Source: Deinandra increscens subsp. villosa (lineage: Eukaryota; Streptophyta; Magnoliopsida; Asterales; Asteraceae). From it: a stretch of 64,000 nt of DNA. Below the pieces are notes generated by a model. The model worked only from the letters and a program-made list of their open reading frames with translations. It searched no databases and was not told where the DNA came from. Both the position numbers and the translations under genes were made by a program. The stretch lies in the NCBI GenBank assembly GCA_039602395.1, contig JBCNJP010000045.1, positions 6,278-70,277 of the forward strand, written 5' to 3'. This document shows positions 53,824 to 64,000 of this stretch, in pieces. Each line of letters opens with the position of its first letter. Position 1 is the first letter of the stretch.

Positions 53824-54618
53824 CAGTTTGACCAGTATGCAAGTGCTTCTAGAAGACCTATCGAAGATTTCAAAGTTGTTGATGGAGGAGTATTCTGCTT
53901 AATTTAAATTGCTTGCAATATATTTTTTTCTAACTTGCAAATTTTCTGAAATTCTAAATTGCAAGGTATCCGTGTTGATTGATCAATTTTTCTTTTTTTA
54001 TGCATTTTAAATTGATAAAAACCAAAAATAGCGTCATGTTTTTGTAAAATAAAAAATACAAAAATAGAGTTTTCATTTTAAGGGGGAGAAATGCATGTAA
54101 GGGGGAGAAATTGTGAAAATGTATGTTATGGGAAGAAGGTGAATACATGCCAAATATATAAGGAAGGTGAATGCATGCACAATATATAAATTTTTAAGAA
54201 ATTGATCATTGGGAAATGATGGTACATTGGCTTATGTATCTGAGTCATGGATAGAGTAGATGAAAGAGCCATAAGATCATTGTTTGATATGTTTGGTAGG
54301 CTCGGCAAATCAGAAAGTATTCAGATGTGATATACACTAAATATTATTGCTTGACCATGTCGATAACATCTTGATGCATATTTCATGACAAAAATAAAAA
54401 TAAGTGTGAAAAATCAAAATGAGAAGTCACTGTGTATACATGTGTTCATTTTGCAATGATTTAAACTTGTTTGATTTCCTTTATTTTGTTAAACGACCAG
54501 GCTTTCTCTGCGTGCTCACAAGGCCGACCTGATTGTTGTTCGTTTGACGTTCTGCTTTATTTTCTTTGGTGTTTCGTATAACTCATTGGAATTTCTCTGC
54601 GTGTACGGGAGTACCGAC
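53824..54618 (+). other. Element D 3' non-coding region, broken inside stem-loop 2
   Basis: It has two polypurine tracts (agggggagaaa at 54081 and 54101) and stem-loop 1 (GTTAAACGA...TCGTTTGAC, 54488-54548, inner GCT-CACAA-GGC). The left arm of stem-loop 2 (GTATAACTCA, inner GTAC-GGGA-GTAC) ends at ccgac 54618, and the expected right arm is absent. The two 30-bp blocks gaaggtgaatacatgccaaatatata and gaaggtgaatgcatgcacaatatata (about 54134 and 54165) are a local duplication. Confidence 0.78.
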
Positions 54619-54621
54619 ATG

Positions 54622-55090
54622 TGTTCACTATGCTGCTCTCGAATTTGACTATAAAGCATATTAGACTCTACATGATGCACTTCCCAACTCCATTTTAAGT
54701 GGGTTTAAGGGTTACAAAACTGCAGATAGCCTGTGGAATGCTTTGAGTGAAATGTATGAAGGAACCAATGAAGTTAAGGAAAACAAGAAAGACGTTTTAA
54801 AACAGAAATCTGAGAACTTTACTTACAAATCTGGTAAATCTATGACTAACCAGTACCTGAGATTTGTTTCTTTACTTGATGAACTGCAAAAAGTAGACGT
54901 AAAACTAGATCAGGTTGACTTAAACAGAAAGTTTCTACGTACTCTGCCTTCTGTGTGGACAGTTTACACTGTAAGCCTCGGAGAATGTAAAATTTTGAAA
55001 AAGATGAGGCTTAGTGAACTTCATGGCATACTCAGTGCTTATGAAATGGAATTAAATCTTAATCAAAACTCACCTTCTGAATCAACTTAG
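54622..55090 (+). pseudogene. Element F Gag, N-terminal part
   Basis: The reading passes through VHYAALEFDYKAY, a stop, LHDALPNSILSGFKGYKTAD, SLWNALSEMYEGTNEVKENK, YLRFVSLLDELQKVDVKL, RTLPSVWTVYTVSL and LSELHGILSAYEMELNL, the UBN2 Gag pattern. It ends at TAG 55088. The first 100 or more residues of Gag are missing. Confidence 0.85.
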
Positions 55091-55863
55091 TTGTTTTCAA
55101 CTGCTCTAGTAACTACTGATTTTCATAACCAAACATCTTCAAATTCATCTTCTTACCAGTCACCTATAGTCAGTTTCCCTGAGACACCAAGGTGTCAAGA
55201 GAGCTTTTTAAATTCGTTTGACAACTCTCACAATGCTTATGTAGTAATTGAATCATACCAAGGCTTCATTCGTGAAGACTTAGAATGTATAGGTGCTAAT
55301 GACTTAGAAGAAATGGATATTTTTACCCAACTTGCTATGGTGTCTGTTAGAGCCCAAAGATTCTACAAAAGAACTGGTAGAACTTACAAAGGAGCAAAAG
55401 CTGCTCAGATTGGCTTAGACAAAAGCAAGGTGAAATACTACAAATGGCACCAACTTGGTCACTTTGCAAGAGAGTGCCCACAACCAAGAAGGGAAGGACA
55501 GAATCAAGGTTATACTCAGATGAAGAATCATGGTGGAAACAACCACAACAATTCAAGCAACAACTTGCTAATAGTTCCGGTCAACAACCCACCCCACCAA
55601 AACCAGCCGGAAGTCAAAACTATCAGAATGTAGTTGCTGTTGTGGCAAACCAAACTGAATGTGTCGAATGGGAAGACTTCCTAGCTCAGTTCGAGCCAAT
55701 CAATCATGCTTTGATGGCCAAACAAGATTCCCCTTCTGATCAGGTAAATTCAATTCCTGAAAAAGTTTTAGAAAACTTATGCAGCTCTGCTTGCATTGAA
55801 CAAGTAACAAAGTACAGAAATCACAACACAGACCTGATTGATGAAACTTTCAAATTTAAATGA
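55091..55863 (+). pseudogene. Element F Gag, zinc knuckle with lost cysteines
   Basis: It continues from the previous piece in the same frame: LECIGANDLEEMDIFTQLAM, YKRTGRTYKGAKAAQIGLD, then KYYKWHQLGHFAREC. The expected CX2C pair is Tyr and Trp here, so this knuckle cannot bind zinc, while His and the last Cys remain. A frameshift near 55560 leads to an overlapping frame (WEDFLAQFEPINHALMAK) that ends at 55861. Confidence 0.82.
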
Positions 55864-57267
55864 GTTAAAGGAATGCTTTAAGAAAACTGAGTCATCTTAC
55901 ATTGCTAAGATTGAAAATTTAAACAAAGAATTTGAACAGTTAAAGCAAACCAACTCAATTCTTGAAACACAATTGGATGATTTGTTGTCAAAACTTGACA
56001 AATCAAGGAAAGAAACCAAAGACGCTAAGGCTGAGGTTGATGTTCTTGAGATAAAACTGAAAGATGCTTTGTTCACTTGTGATAAGTTTCAAACTGCAAA
56101 TAAGAAGGCTGAGAAACTATGGATGGGAGGAATGTATGGTAAAACCGGTGTTGGCTACAATAATGTTGAGCCACCAATTGAATACTCACCTACAATTGAA
56201 CCAATCAAAGCTTTGAAAACAGAATGCAAAATTAGTCTCACTGTTGATGATACCTCATCACAGTCAAGCGTTGAAAAATTTGTTGAAACAAAGAAGCCTG
56301 AAGTCAATGATGCAAGCACATCTGCATCAGTTGACCAATCAAGAATTTTGAAACCTTTAATTGTTGTACCACCCCCAATTATCTATGAATCAAAGGATTC
56401 AAAAGTTAGAGGAAAACAACCTGAACAACCCAAGGGAAGTCAAACTCAAAGACTTGGTTAGTTAAATTACAAGCAAATAACCAAAAATGAGTCTCCCAGG
56501 AAAAATGAGTTTGATGAAGCCAGAAGTCTTGAGTGTGTATTTTGTGGTGAAAAAGGGCACCTTGCTACCATGTGTTTGTTCAATCCACTGAGTAAAGTCC
56601 AACATCTTTTAAAACCAAAACTTGCTCAAAAAGCAAAAACTGATTTTCAAAAGAAGCTCACAGGTAGAATCTCACTTATGAAAAGCCAAACAATGAAGCG
56701 GAACAAAATCATTTTTCTGTTTGGAAATGAAAGAAATGGAAGTTTTTCTGTTTTAAAGAGCAAAATCATTTTTCGGCTGAAGTTCAAGCGGAACAACTTT
56801 CCGCTCGAACTCTAGTTCAACTGGAAAACATAAAACAGCCCAGATCAGCTACTGCTCCCAAGCAGAGACCAAAAGTACATTTTGCTGAGGGGTTTGAACT
56901 TTTTGAAAGTCATGGAAGAAGGAATCCCTCAAGAGGAAAGACCACCTTAAGGGAAAGTTTTTCAAAAGGCAAGAAATCTAACCAACCGGAACTTGTTGCT
57001 GGTTTAAGTGGAAGTTACTGTGTTCCACTTCAGGGTGAAAACTTGAAACAAAACAATTCCTTTTCACAAAGATATTCACAAAGATTTTCACAATCACCTG
57101 AAAGAACTAGATTGGTCAATCAAGTTCACTGTTCTTCTAGTGAAATACCCAAGAAAGTGACCATTAGACAAAGAAAATTCCGGGAAATCGTGAAAGAAAA
57201 ATTGCTGAAAGGAAAAACAGCAAAAGTGAAAGATTCAGTCAAACAAGCACTCCCTGTGAGAACTTGA
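55838..57267 (+). pseudogene. Element F Gag, coiled coil, second knuckle and linker
   Basis: A 207-codon piece has a coiled coil (NLNELKECFKKTESSYIAK, LETQLDDLLSKLDKSRKETK, AEVDVLEIKLKDALF), then KLWMGGMYGKTGVGYNN and a Pro/Ser-rich stretch, ending at TAG (56459). A shifted frame gives the second knuckle ECVFCGEKGHLATMC (about 56530-56575). The linker to protease contains gttcaa/gcggaa-rich sequence and basic segments (RQRKFREIVKEKLLKGK). Stops divide it. Confidence 0.8.
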
Positions 57268-57416
57268 ACCTTGATAATGATGATCTGCTTACTGATGCTC
57301 CAGTTGTAAATACTTTAGTACTCAAGGAGTACAAGTATAATGATGCTTATGGCAGACCCAAGACCACTCAGACTTGGGTCCCTTATAGAAACTGATCAAT
57401 TCTGATATGTGCAGGT

Positions 57417-57906
57417 GTAGAATAAAGGCGCACATAGCCTATGGGTAGTAGATAGTGGATGCACTTTCCATATGACAGGGAATAAGCATATACTGGAAAA
57501 CACAAAAAGAATCAATGGAGGACCAGTTGCCTTTGGAAGCACAAAAGGCCATATCTCAGCACAAGGAGATGTGAGTAATGGACTGGTAAGTTTTGATAGA
57601 GTCAATTTTGTTGATACATTAAATTTCAATCTTCTTAGTGTCTCACAGATGTGTGACAAGAATTTGAATTTGATGTTTAATAAGAGAGAGGCTATAGTTT
57701 TCAAACCTGGTGTGAAAGTTCCTGATGAGCTAATCATGCTTAAAGTACCCAGGAGAGATGGACTATACATTTTGGATATGTCAGTTGCTGCACCCTCCCG
57801 TGGCACTGCTTGCTTTATATCCAAAGCCTCAATTGATGAATCTGATTTGTGGCACCAGAGGTTAGGACATGTAAACGAACCGAATTGTCAATCTTGGCTT
57901 GGTTAA
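57417..57906 (+). pseudogene. Element F protease and pre-integrase domain
   Basis: The protease core is LWVVDSGCTFHMTGN, with the catalytic DSG, followed by FVDTLNFNLLSVSQMCDK and YILDMSVAAPSRGT. The integrase zinc-binding start is ESDLWHQRLGHVN with both His. The frame ends at TAA (57904), where a small indel shifts into the integrase frame. Confidence 0.9.
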
Positions 57907-58882
57907 GGGTCTTCCTAACAAGCAATTTACATTTTCTGAACACTGTGTGCCATGTCTCAAAGGCAAGCAACACAGAACCTCCTTCAAGCCAAAAGTTGAA
58001 TCTCTAATTTCACAACCTCTAGAGCTGTTGTACATGGATCTTTTTGGTCCAACTAGAGTAATGAGTTTAGGTAAAAGGTCATACTGTTTTGTCATTGATG
58101 ATGATTTTTCTAGATACACTTGGGTTTTCTTTCTTAAAACAAAAGACGAAACTGCTGAATTGTTAGAAAACTCTTGTGATAAATTTAGAAAATCAATCCA
58201 ATCTCAAAGTAAAAACAATCAGATGTGACAATGGCACTGAATTTAAAAATCATGTTTTAAATTCATTTTGTGAAGAAAATGGAATTGTTAGACAATTTAG
58301 TGCTCCTAGAACTCCACAACTAATGGTGTTGCTGAAAGGAGAAATAGGACACTAATTGAAGCTGCTAGGTCAATGTTAGCAGACTCTAAACTCCCTGTGA
58401 TATTTTGGGCAGAGGCAGTGAAAACTGCCTGTTATGTCCAAAATAGGATTTTGATTGTCTAAGGCAAGAACAAGACACCCTATGAGCTTTGAAGAAAAAG
58501 AAAGCCCAACATTTATTTCTTTAAGCCATTTGGTTGTCCTTTTACAATATTGAGAACCAATGAGCTATTGCCTAAATTTGCAGAAAAGGCAGATGAAGGA
58601 TATTTTGTTGGATATTCTGGTGTGTCTAAGGCATACAGAGTGTACAAAAAGAGAACCAAAATAGTTGAAGAAACTATAAACATGTCTTTCAATGAAAAAT
58701 CTCCCAATAATTTTGAGTCTCAGCCCACCTGGTTATTCGATATTTATGCACTAACCACTGCTTTCAACATAACTGTTGAGAAGCTTGTGAGTTCTTCAGT
58801 GCAGGAACATCAAGAAGCCAATCTTCTTCTCTTCAATGAGCATCAAGCCTATCTTGCATGGCAATGGAAAGAAACAATATGA
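57899..58882 (+). pseudogene. Element F integrase
   Basis: The first piece has GLPNKQFTFSEHCVPCLKGKQ (the CX2C of the zinc site) and YMDLFGPTRVMSLGKRSYCF (first catalytic Asp). After a frameshift at about 58215 come RCDNGTEFKNHVLNSF (second Asp), NGVAERRNRTLIEAARSML (Glu) and a stop (IV*GKNK). A third frame gives TNELLPKFAEKADEGYFVGY and YRVYKKRTKIVEETINMSF. A dropped codon near NGVAERR adds another shift. Confidence 0.88.
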
Positions 58883-59341
58883 AATAGTTCAATCGAAACT
58901 GAAGCATTTCCGGTTGAAGTCCAAGCGGAACTCGCTTCTCCAGTTCAAGTTCAACCGGAAAACTCAATTTCGGAAACTGTGGAGAACATTGATTCAGGGT
59001 CAAATGAACCTAAAAGTTCAAATGATGAGGCATCTAATGAGCTTAGTTTTGAGCATCTGACCCATAATTCAGACACCAGTTCTCATGAAGCACTTGAAGT
59101 TTCAGATCCTGTATCACACATTGGTGATGTTGAGATTGACCACCTACTTCCTAGGCTCAACATACCATCAAATGGAAGAAGCCATGAGTTCCCTATGCTC
59201 CAAGACAGAATCAACAAGAATCATCAATTGGATAATGTTATTAGAGATATGTCAGCACCTGTGTTAACAAGAAGTAAATCTACTGATGCAAACATTTGTT
59301 TGCATGCTGCATTTTTTCTCAAGAAGTACCCAACAAGGTAG
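58868..59341 (+). pseudogene. Element F integrase-to-RT linker
   Basis: The open frame is acidic and serine-rich (NIDSGSNEPKSSNDEASNEL, HLTHNSDTSSHEALEVSDP) and ends VLTRSKSTDANICLHAAFFL, the usual stretch shortly before the copia RT. It contains another cluster of gttcaa/gcggaa words at 58910-58965. Confidence 0.75.
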
Positions 59342-60435
59342 CTGATGCCTTGAAAGATAACAACTGGGTAGAGGCAATGCAAGAAGAGGAACCAGGTCGA
59401 ATGTTTTCTCTTCCTGACCCCGACCCTGAAGTAAGGTCGGTACTAGGAATCTATCAATATCCAGGGATAAAGAATCAATGCGGCTGAGGCTAAAGCCTTA
59501 CTCCAGGGCTTCTCTTAGCTAATCAGTTTGGCATTACACTTTTATTTCAGATTAACAAGCAGAAAGTTTGGGAATCGGTAGACCTGCCTGCTGAAACAGA
59601 ACCAAATGACACCAAGTGGGTGTTCAGAAACAAAAAGGATGACAGGGGCATCGTCATTAAGAACAAAGCAAGACTGGTGGTGGTGCAAGGCTATGTATAG
59701 GAAGAAGGTATTGATTATGATGAAGTGTTTGCACCTGTGGCTAGATTGGAAGCAATCAGAATCTTTCTAGCCTATGCTGCCTTCAAAGACTTCCAAGTAT
59801 TTCAGATGGATGTCAAAAGTGCCTTCCTGTATGGCCTCCTGGAACAAGAAGTGTATGTTAAACAACCTCCTGTCGTTGAGGACCCTCACCATCCAAAAAG
59901 GGTATGCAAGCTGATCAAAGCCTTGTGTGGCCTCAAACAAGCACCTAGAACCAGGTATGAAACTCTTTCAAACTATCTTCTAAAGAATGGCTACAGGAGA
60001 GGAACCATTGATAAAACACTTTTTGTCAAAAATGTTGGTAAGGATATGTTGATGGTACAAATTTATGTAGATGATATTATTTTTGGTTCATCTAATACTG
60101 TGTTGTGCAAGGAATTTGAAACATTGATGCAGTCGAAATTTGAAATGAGCTCCATGGGAGAATTAACATTCTTCTTGGGGCTACAAGTGAAGCAAACTGC
60201 AGCTTGGATTTTTCTGAACCAGTCAAAGTATATCCAAGATATGCTAAAGAGATTTGATATGCTGACATGTTCAAGTGCTAAAACTCCTATCTCCACTTCC
60301 CACAAGTTAACCAATGACTTAAGTGGCAAGCCAGTGGATGTACACATATACAGAGCGATGATAGGATCACTGATGTATCTCACTGTAAGAAGAGCTGACA
60401 TCATGTTCAGTGTTTGCCTATGTGCAAGATATTAG
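59342..60435 (+). pseudogene. Element F reverse transcriptase
   Basis: It starts VADALKDNNWVEAMQEE, is interrupted by about 150 bp of foreign sequence (59389-59540), and resumes LFQINKQKVWESVDLPAE. It continues [84 protein letters not shown] and the active site [14 protein letters not shown] (YVDD at 60064-60075). It ends CLCARY before TAG. Both in-frame TAGs replace CAG-type Gln codons, compatible with C-to-T changes. Confidence 0.93.
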
Positions 60436-61007
60436 TCCTCACCAAAAGAGTCTCACAAGCTAGCTGTAAAGAGAATTTTCAACTACTTGAAGGATCAACC
60501 AAAACTGGGTTTATGGTATCCCAAAAATTCTGACTTCTCTTTTAAAGCATTTACCGATAGTAACTATGGAGGTTGTGACATAGACAAGAAATTAACATCA
60601 GGCAGATGCCAATTCTTGGGTGAAAGACTTGTTTCCTGGCAGTGTAAGAAGCAAACTTGTGTCTCTACATCAACTACTGAGGCTGAATACAATGCTGCCT
60701 CAAGCTGCTGCAGTCAAGTTCTTTGGATCCAAAATCAGATGCATCATTATGGGGTCACCTTCATGGAAACTCCAATCTTTGCAGACAACAACTGTGCCAT
60801 CTCCATCGTCAAGAATCCAGTCAAGCACTCCAAAAAAAAAGCACATTGATATAAGGTATCATTTTATTAGAGATTGTGCGGAAAAGAGTCTGATTAAATT
60901 GTTTAAAGTTCACACTGATCACCAACTGGCTGACTTGTTTACCAAAGCTTTTGATGAGGCAAGATTCTTCTACCTCATCACAGCCATTGTGATGATGAAC
61001 TTTGATT
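60436..61007 (+). pseudogene. Element F RNase H
   Basis: SSPKESHKLAVKRIFNYLK and LWYPKNSDFSFKAFTDSNYG precede GRCQFLGERLVSWQCKKQ, STSTTEAEYNAASSCCSQVLW and ADNNCAISIVKNPVKHSK. Catalytic Asp (FTDSN), Glu (TEAEY) and Asp (ADNNC) are in place. A run of nine A at 60832-60840 shifts the frame, after which HIDIRYHFIRDCAEKSLIKL and DHQLADLFTKAFDEARF complete the domain. Confidence 0.9.
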
Positions 61008-61196
61008 AACTCAAAACTTTTCACAATCTTAATAAAAGAAAAACTTATATCTAAGAGCCCGTCTCTTGATACAAAAGAAAAATAAAAAGAAAATCTCTTG
61101 TGTTAATTAGAAACCATTTTAGTTCATAGTCAATAACTGTTGTTAAACTATAAAAAATCAACACAATTTTTCAAAAATGATGTGTTTTGGTTTTCC
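61008..61196 (+). other. Element F tail before LTR G
   Basis: AT-rich sequence after the RNase H stop. No polypurine tract or LTR of F is seen before LTR G starts. Confidence 0.6.
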
Positions 61197-61544
61197 TGAA
61201 AATGCGTGAGCATCGGATCGTCTACTCGATCTAGCTAATCGGACATCGAAACGTAAATAGCCGATTGTTTTATTGATCAACAAAGAACAATTACAACCAG
61301 TATACACTTAGAAATGGACTCAGAGAAACACACTCAGAAACACACACTTAACAGATCTCACACGCTCAGAACTCCCACTTACAAAGACCAAATGTATATT
61401 TATACCCAGCTGGCCGAGCTTCGGCCGAACCTCAGGTTCGGCCAGTCCGAACTTCAGGTTCGGACCTAGTTCGGCCAGACCTAGATTGACATGATCTTGT
61501 TCTTTGTTTGATACTTCACACGACGCACATATCAGGTATCAACA
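61197..61544 (-). repeat. Element G 3' LTR, 348 bp
   Basis: On the minus strand it runs from TGTTGATACCTGATATG to GCTCACGCATTTTCA, the same ends as LTR A. The plus strand shows cttcggccgaacctcaggttcggcc and gtccgaacttcaggttcggac palindromes (about 61419-61466) next to a minus-strand TATA box (plus tatttata, 61397-61404). Confidence 0.9.
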
Positions 61545-63293
61545 AACTCCCCCTCGTCGTGTGCAGTATCCCTTCAATATCATCAAATTTGTATCTTTAA
61601 TCAAGCTCCCCCTCAAGTGTAGAATTCGTTCGTTCAATGAAATGAATCTTCAAACAAACTCCTCATCAACCCGATCGTAGCTTGATCTTGAATACTTGAT
61701 GACATTTTAGTGTATCTCTGGTCTTTCATCAACATCTTCAGAAGACTTGAAGTTGTGATAACATGCACATTGCAACTTGTTCAAACTTCTAAGATAATCT
61801 TGGCGCAAAACGTCTCTTTGAGACTCCAAGATATGATTTTGAAAAATGGTTTGTATCACGTGTTGATCAGATCAAAAATAAAGCAGAAACAATTTTTTTT
61901 TTAATTTTTCAAAGTTTATGCTAAAACACACCGAAAATCTTTTTGTGCTTTTCTGAAAGGACATGAAATTACAATAAAATCAAACACTATTTTTGGTATG
62001 AGAAAGATCACTATATAGGATCATATTGAACATAACGTACTGAACTACACTTCAATTTCAATTAATCGAAGCACACAAGTCATGCTGATTGCTGGTATAA
62101 TTTGTCCAACTTAAACTCAGGCAGAATCATACTCATAACATCTGGATATGTTAAGGTATTGATTAGATTTGCATTGACCAGTGTATCCCACACTATCAAA
62201 CATAATTAGACATTTTCAGCTTTTCTTTTCTTTTCTCTTTTGTGTGACAGCACTTGTGAGTTTTCACAATGCATAGTATTTTCATGATATAGTCAATTGG
62301 GTTCCATGCAAAAAGAAATAAGAACGTTAAATCGTCTACCTTAAGGTCGATCTTTCGATACGCAGATAAGGCCTCGGATTTAACAAAATAAGAAAATAAA
62401 ATAAGTTGAAATTGTATAACTCAACAACAATCAGGTCGGTACTCCCGTACACGCAGAGAAAGTCCAATGAATTATACAAAACACCAAAGAAAATAAAACA
62501 GAACGTCAAACGAACAACGATCAGGTCGATCTTTCGATACGCTGAGAAAGTCCGATCGTTTGACAAAATAAAGAAAATCAAACAAGTTTAAATCTTTGCA
62601 AAATGAACACATGTATACACAGTGACTTCTCATTTTGAATTTCACACTTATTTTTCTTTTTGTGTCATGAAATAGGCATCAAAATGTTATCCACATGGTC
62701 AAGCATTAATATTTAGTGTATATCACATCTGAATACTTTCTGATTTGCCAAGCCTACCAAGCATAACAAACAATGATCTTATGGCTCTTTCATCTACTCC
62801 ATCCATGAGTCAGATACGTAAGACAATGTACCATCATTTCCCAATGATCAATTTCTCACAATTTTATGTATACAGCATGTATTCACCTTCCTTCATTATA
62901 TATTTGGTATGTATTCACTTTCTCCCCATAACATGCATTTTCTCAGATACTCCCCCTTACTTACAATTTCCCCTTTACTTACAATTCCCCCCCTTAAAAT
63001 GAAAACTCTATTTTTGGATTTTCATTTTACACAAAAACAAGACTCTATTTTTGGGTTTTAAGAAAAACTTTGTAAACAAAGAAAAGTGATCAATCAACAC
63101 AGATACGATGCAATTTTAGAATTCAGAAAATTTGAGATTAGAAAGATTTATCATGAACATTTAAATTAAGCAGAATACTCCTCCATCAACAACTTTGCAA
63201 TTGTCGATAGGTCTTCTAGAAGTACCTGCACACTGGTCAAACTAATTAGTCCATAAATGACCCGAAGCGGATCGCTTCTGGTCGACCAGTGTC
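61545..63293 (-). other. Element G 3' non-coding region
   Basis: Polypurine tracts (plus aactccccctcg at 61545; plus ctccccctta and cccccctta at 62951-62995) and conserved tracts shared with C are present, with no coding capacity. The stem-loop module lies at 62326-62564. Confidence 0.78.
62326..62564 (-). other. Three stem-loops in element G
   Basis: In sense order: GTCAAACGA/TCGTTTGAC (62564-62505, inner ATC-GAAA-GAT), GTATAATTCA/TGAGTTATAC (62477-62414, inner GTAC-GGGA-GTAC) and GTTAAATC/GATTTAAC (62384-62326, inner ATC-GAAA-GAT). Order, spacing and loop sequence match A and C. Confidence 0.85.
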
Positions 63294-64000
63294 CTAGTTT
63301 TGTTTAGAAACCACCTTAGGTTTCCATTGTTGTTGTTTTGGTAATTCAGTTTTTGATGAAACAATCACAGGTGACAGTGATGATGAACCTACACTCTGAG
63401 CTTTTGAAAACATTGGAACAAAACGTTTTTGTTTATGAAAGAATGTAGGTTTAGTTTCATCAAAAACTCTGCCTTGTTCATCAAAGAACTTTGGTGCGAC
63501 AGGTTTACCAAAAACTGATATCTTGTGAAATCTTTGGGGTGAATCAGCAGGTGATGGACAATATATTGCCATATGCCCTGGACGATGACAAATATAACAA
63601 ATTCTTGTCGTTTTATCCCATCGGTGATGTACCTGCGAGGAATGAGAATCATATACCTGATGCATGTGATCATGTACCCATTTAGATGTAGGGCTTAGAG
63701 ATTGAGAACTGTCAGTAGAAATGATTGTTTTCACAAAGACCTCAGCAATCTTTCGAGCATCCACACAATGAAGTGGAAATTCTTTGTCAGAAAATAATTG
63801 ATCCGAGCCCTTGAGTTTGTAAAACCGCTCGGGTTGAATTTTATCAGCTTGAAAACTTCCTTCTTCACTTGTTTCATCTTTAATTTCTTCAAATCTTGAG
63901 ATGATGATGCTGGAACCTTCTCAGCTTTGTTTTGCATCCTGTGAAAACCCAATCCTTCATGTTTTCCAGAAATCTTCTCCTCAGAAGAACAATGTCTATT
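63294..64000 (-). pseudogene. Element G Gag, Lys-rich tract and second zinc knuckle
   Basis: Minus-strand pieces read VGFHRMQNKAEKVPASSSQ, DLKKLKMKQVKKEVFKL and, in a second frame of 156 codons, ARKIAEVFVKTIISTDSSQS, the CCHC knuckle RICYICHRPGHMAIYC, FFDEQGRVFDETKPTFF and KPKVVSKQN before the stop at 63294. It corresponds to the same part of C and D. The frame of this last piece is intact, making G the least decayed of these tails. Confidence 0.85.

Larger units (their letters stand above)
41400..54618 (+). mobile_element. Element D: gag-only Sirevirus interrupted by gypsy element E
   Basis: The order is 5' LTR (41400-41768), primer site, TTCGG-rich leader, Gag (42318-44363), insertion of E (44369-52606), Gag continuation (52612-53823), and 3' non-coding region with polypurine tracts and stem-loop 1. 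The element breaks off inside stem-loop 2 at about 54618, where element F begins; the 3' LTR is lost. As in C, the zinc knuckle tail passes directly to non-coding sequence without protease or later pol domains. Confidence 0.85.
54619..61196 (+). mobile_element. Element F: Sirevirus-like Ty1/copia with gag and pol, no LTRs seen
   Basis: Gag, two zinc-knuckle regions, a coiled coil, protease, integrase, RT and RNase H follow in copia order on the plus strand. The 5' LTR, leader and Gag start are missing (junction with D at 54618). The 3' end is cut by LTR G at 61197. About a dozen stops and frameshifts are spread over the frame. This is the only copia element in the window with pol, so it shows what the gag-only copies lack. 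Confidence 0.9.
61197..64000 (-). mobile_element. Element G: gag-only Sirevirus, 3' half (minus)
   Basis: On the minus strand the window holds the Gag C-terminal region (64000 to about 63294), the 3' non-coding region with three stem-loops, a polypurine tract and the 3' LTR (61544-61197). It abuts element F. As in C and D the second zinc knuckle is followed by non-coding DNA and not protease. The 5' half lies outside the window. Confidence 0.87.

Noticed and set aside
59389..59551. Intron in the RT of element F (cttttatttcag looks like an acceptor)
   Set aside because: ttatttcag is itself the RT coding sequence (LFQ before INKQKVW), and no good donor stands at the left border.

Overview
This is nuclear DNA of a flowering plant, probably a repeat-rich eudicot. 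The evidence is the mix of elements (Sirevirus-type Ty1/copia, Athila-like and chromovirus-like Ty3/gypsy, plant L1-type LINE, CACTA, hAT-like and Harbinger-like elements) and captured exons of two plant genes, callose synthase and a shaggy-like (GSK3) kinase. I see no intact host gene and no tRNA, rRNA or CRISPR locus. Almost everything is nested, decayed transposable elements. Bases 21001-21500 are an assembly gap.

Left part (1-21 kb). A 3' piece of a LINE (1-1532) and its flank recur at 18361-20484, where a longer LINE copy (endonuclease, reverse transcriptase, zinc-binding domain) starts near 16.2 kb. A 703-bp Harbinger-like element sits in one duplicate only. That same duplicate is interrupted at 2857 by a Sirevirus LTR and 3' region, itself interrupted at 4098 by a long Ty3-type LTR, which holds a complete 4.4-kb CACTA element (4255-8656, 3-bp target duplication) and a 301-bp hAT-like MITE. 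The CACTA carries, on its minus strand, exons of callose synthase and a shaggy-like kinase with splice sites still visible. A second hAT-like MITE (13525-14187), a 60-bp tandem duplication and an orphan signal-peptide exon (15127-15181) lie in AT-rich sequence to 15.8 kb.

Middle and right part (21.5-64 kb). At least five related Sirevirus copies (A, B, D on plus; C, G on minus) share LTRs of about 340-377 bp of the form TGTTGATAC...TTTTCA or TTTCA, palindromes upstream of a TATA box, a tRNA-iMet primer site and a leader packed with TTCGG/CCGAA words. In C and D the internal region is an extended Gag (UBN2 domain, zinc knuckle, coiled coils, Lys-rich tract, second zinc knuckle) with no protease, integrase or reverse transcriptase. 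A and G end the same way. They look like gag-only, non-autonomous elements. Element F (54619-61196) is a related copy that keeps protease, integrase, RT and RNase H, all broken by stops and frameshifts.

Nesting: an Athila-like element with gag but no pol (27508-32676) sits in B; C (35447-40762) also sits in B; a Ty3/gypsy element E with 2.1-kb LTRs (44369-52606, 5-bp target duplication agtat) sits in D; G abuts F. The least expected signal is a set of three consecutive stem-loops in the 3' non-coding region of the Sirevirus copies. Their outer stems differ from one another, and their small inner stems change in a compensated way and are often closed by GNRA-type tetraloops.
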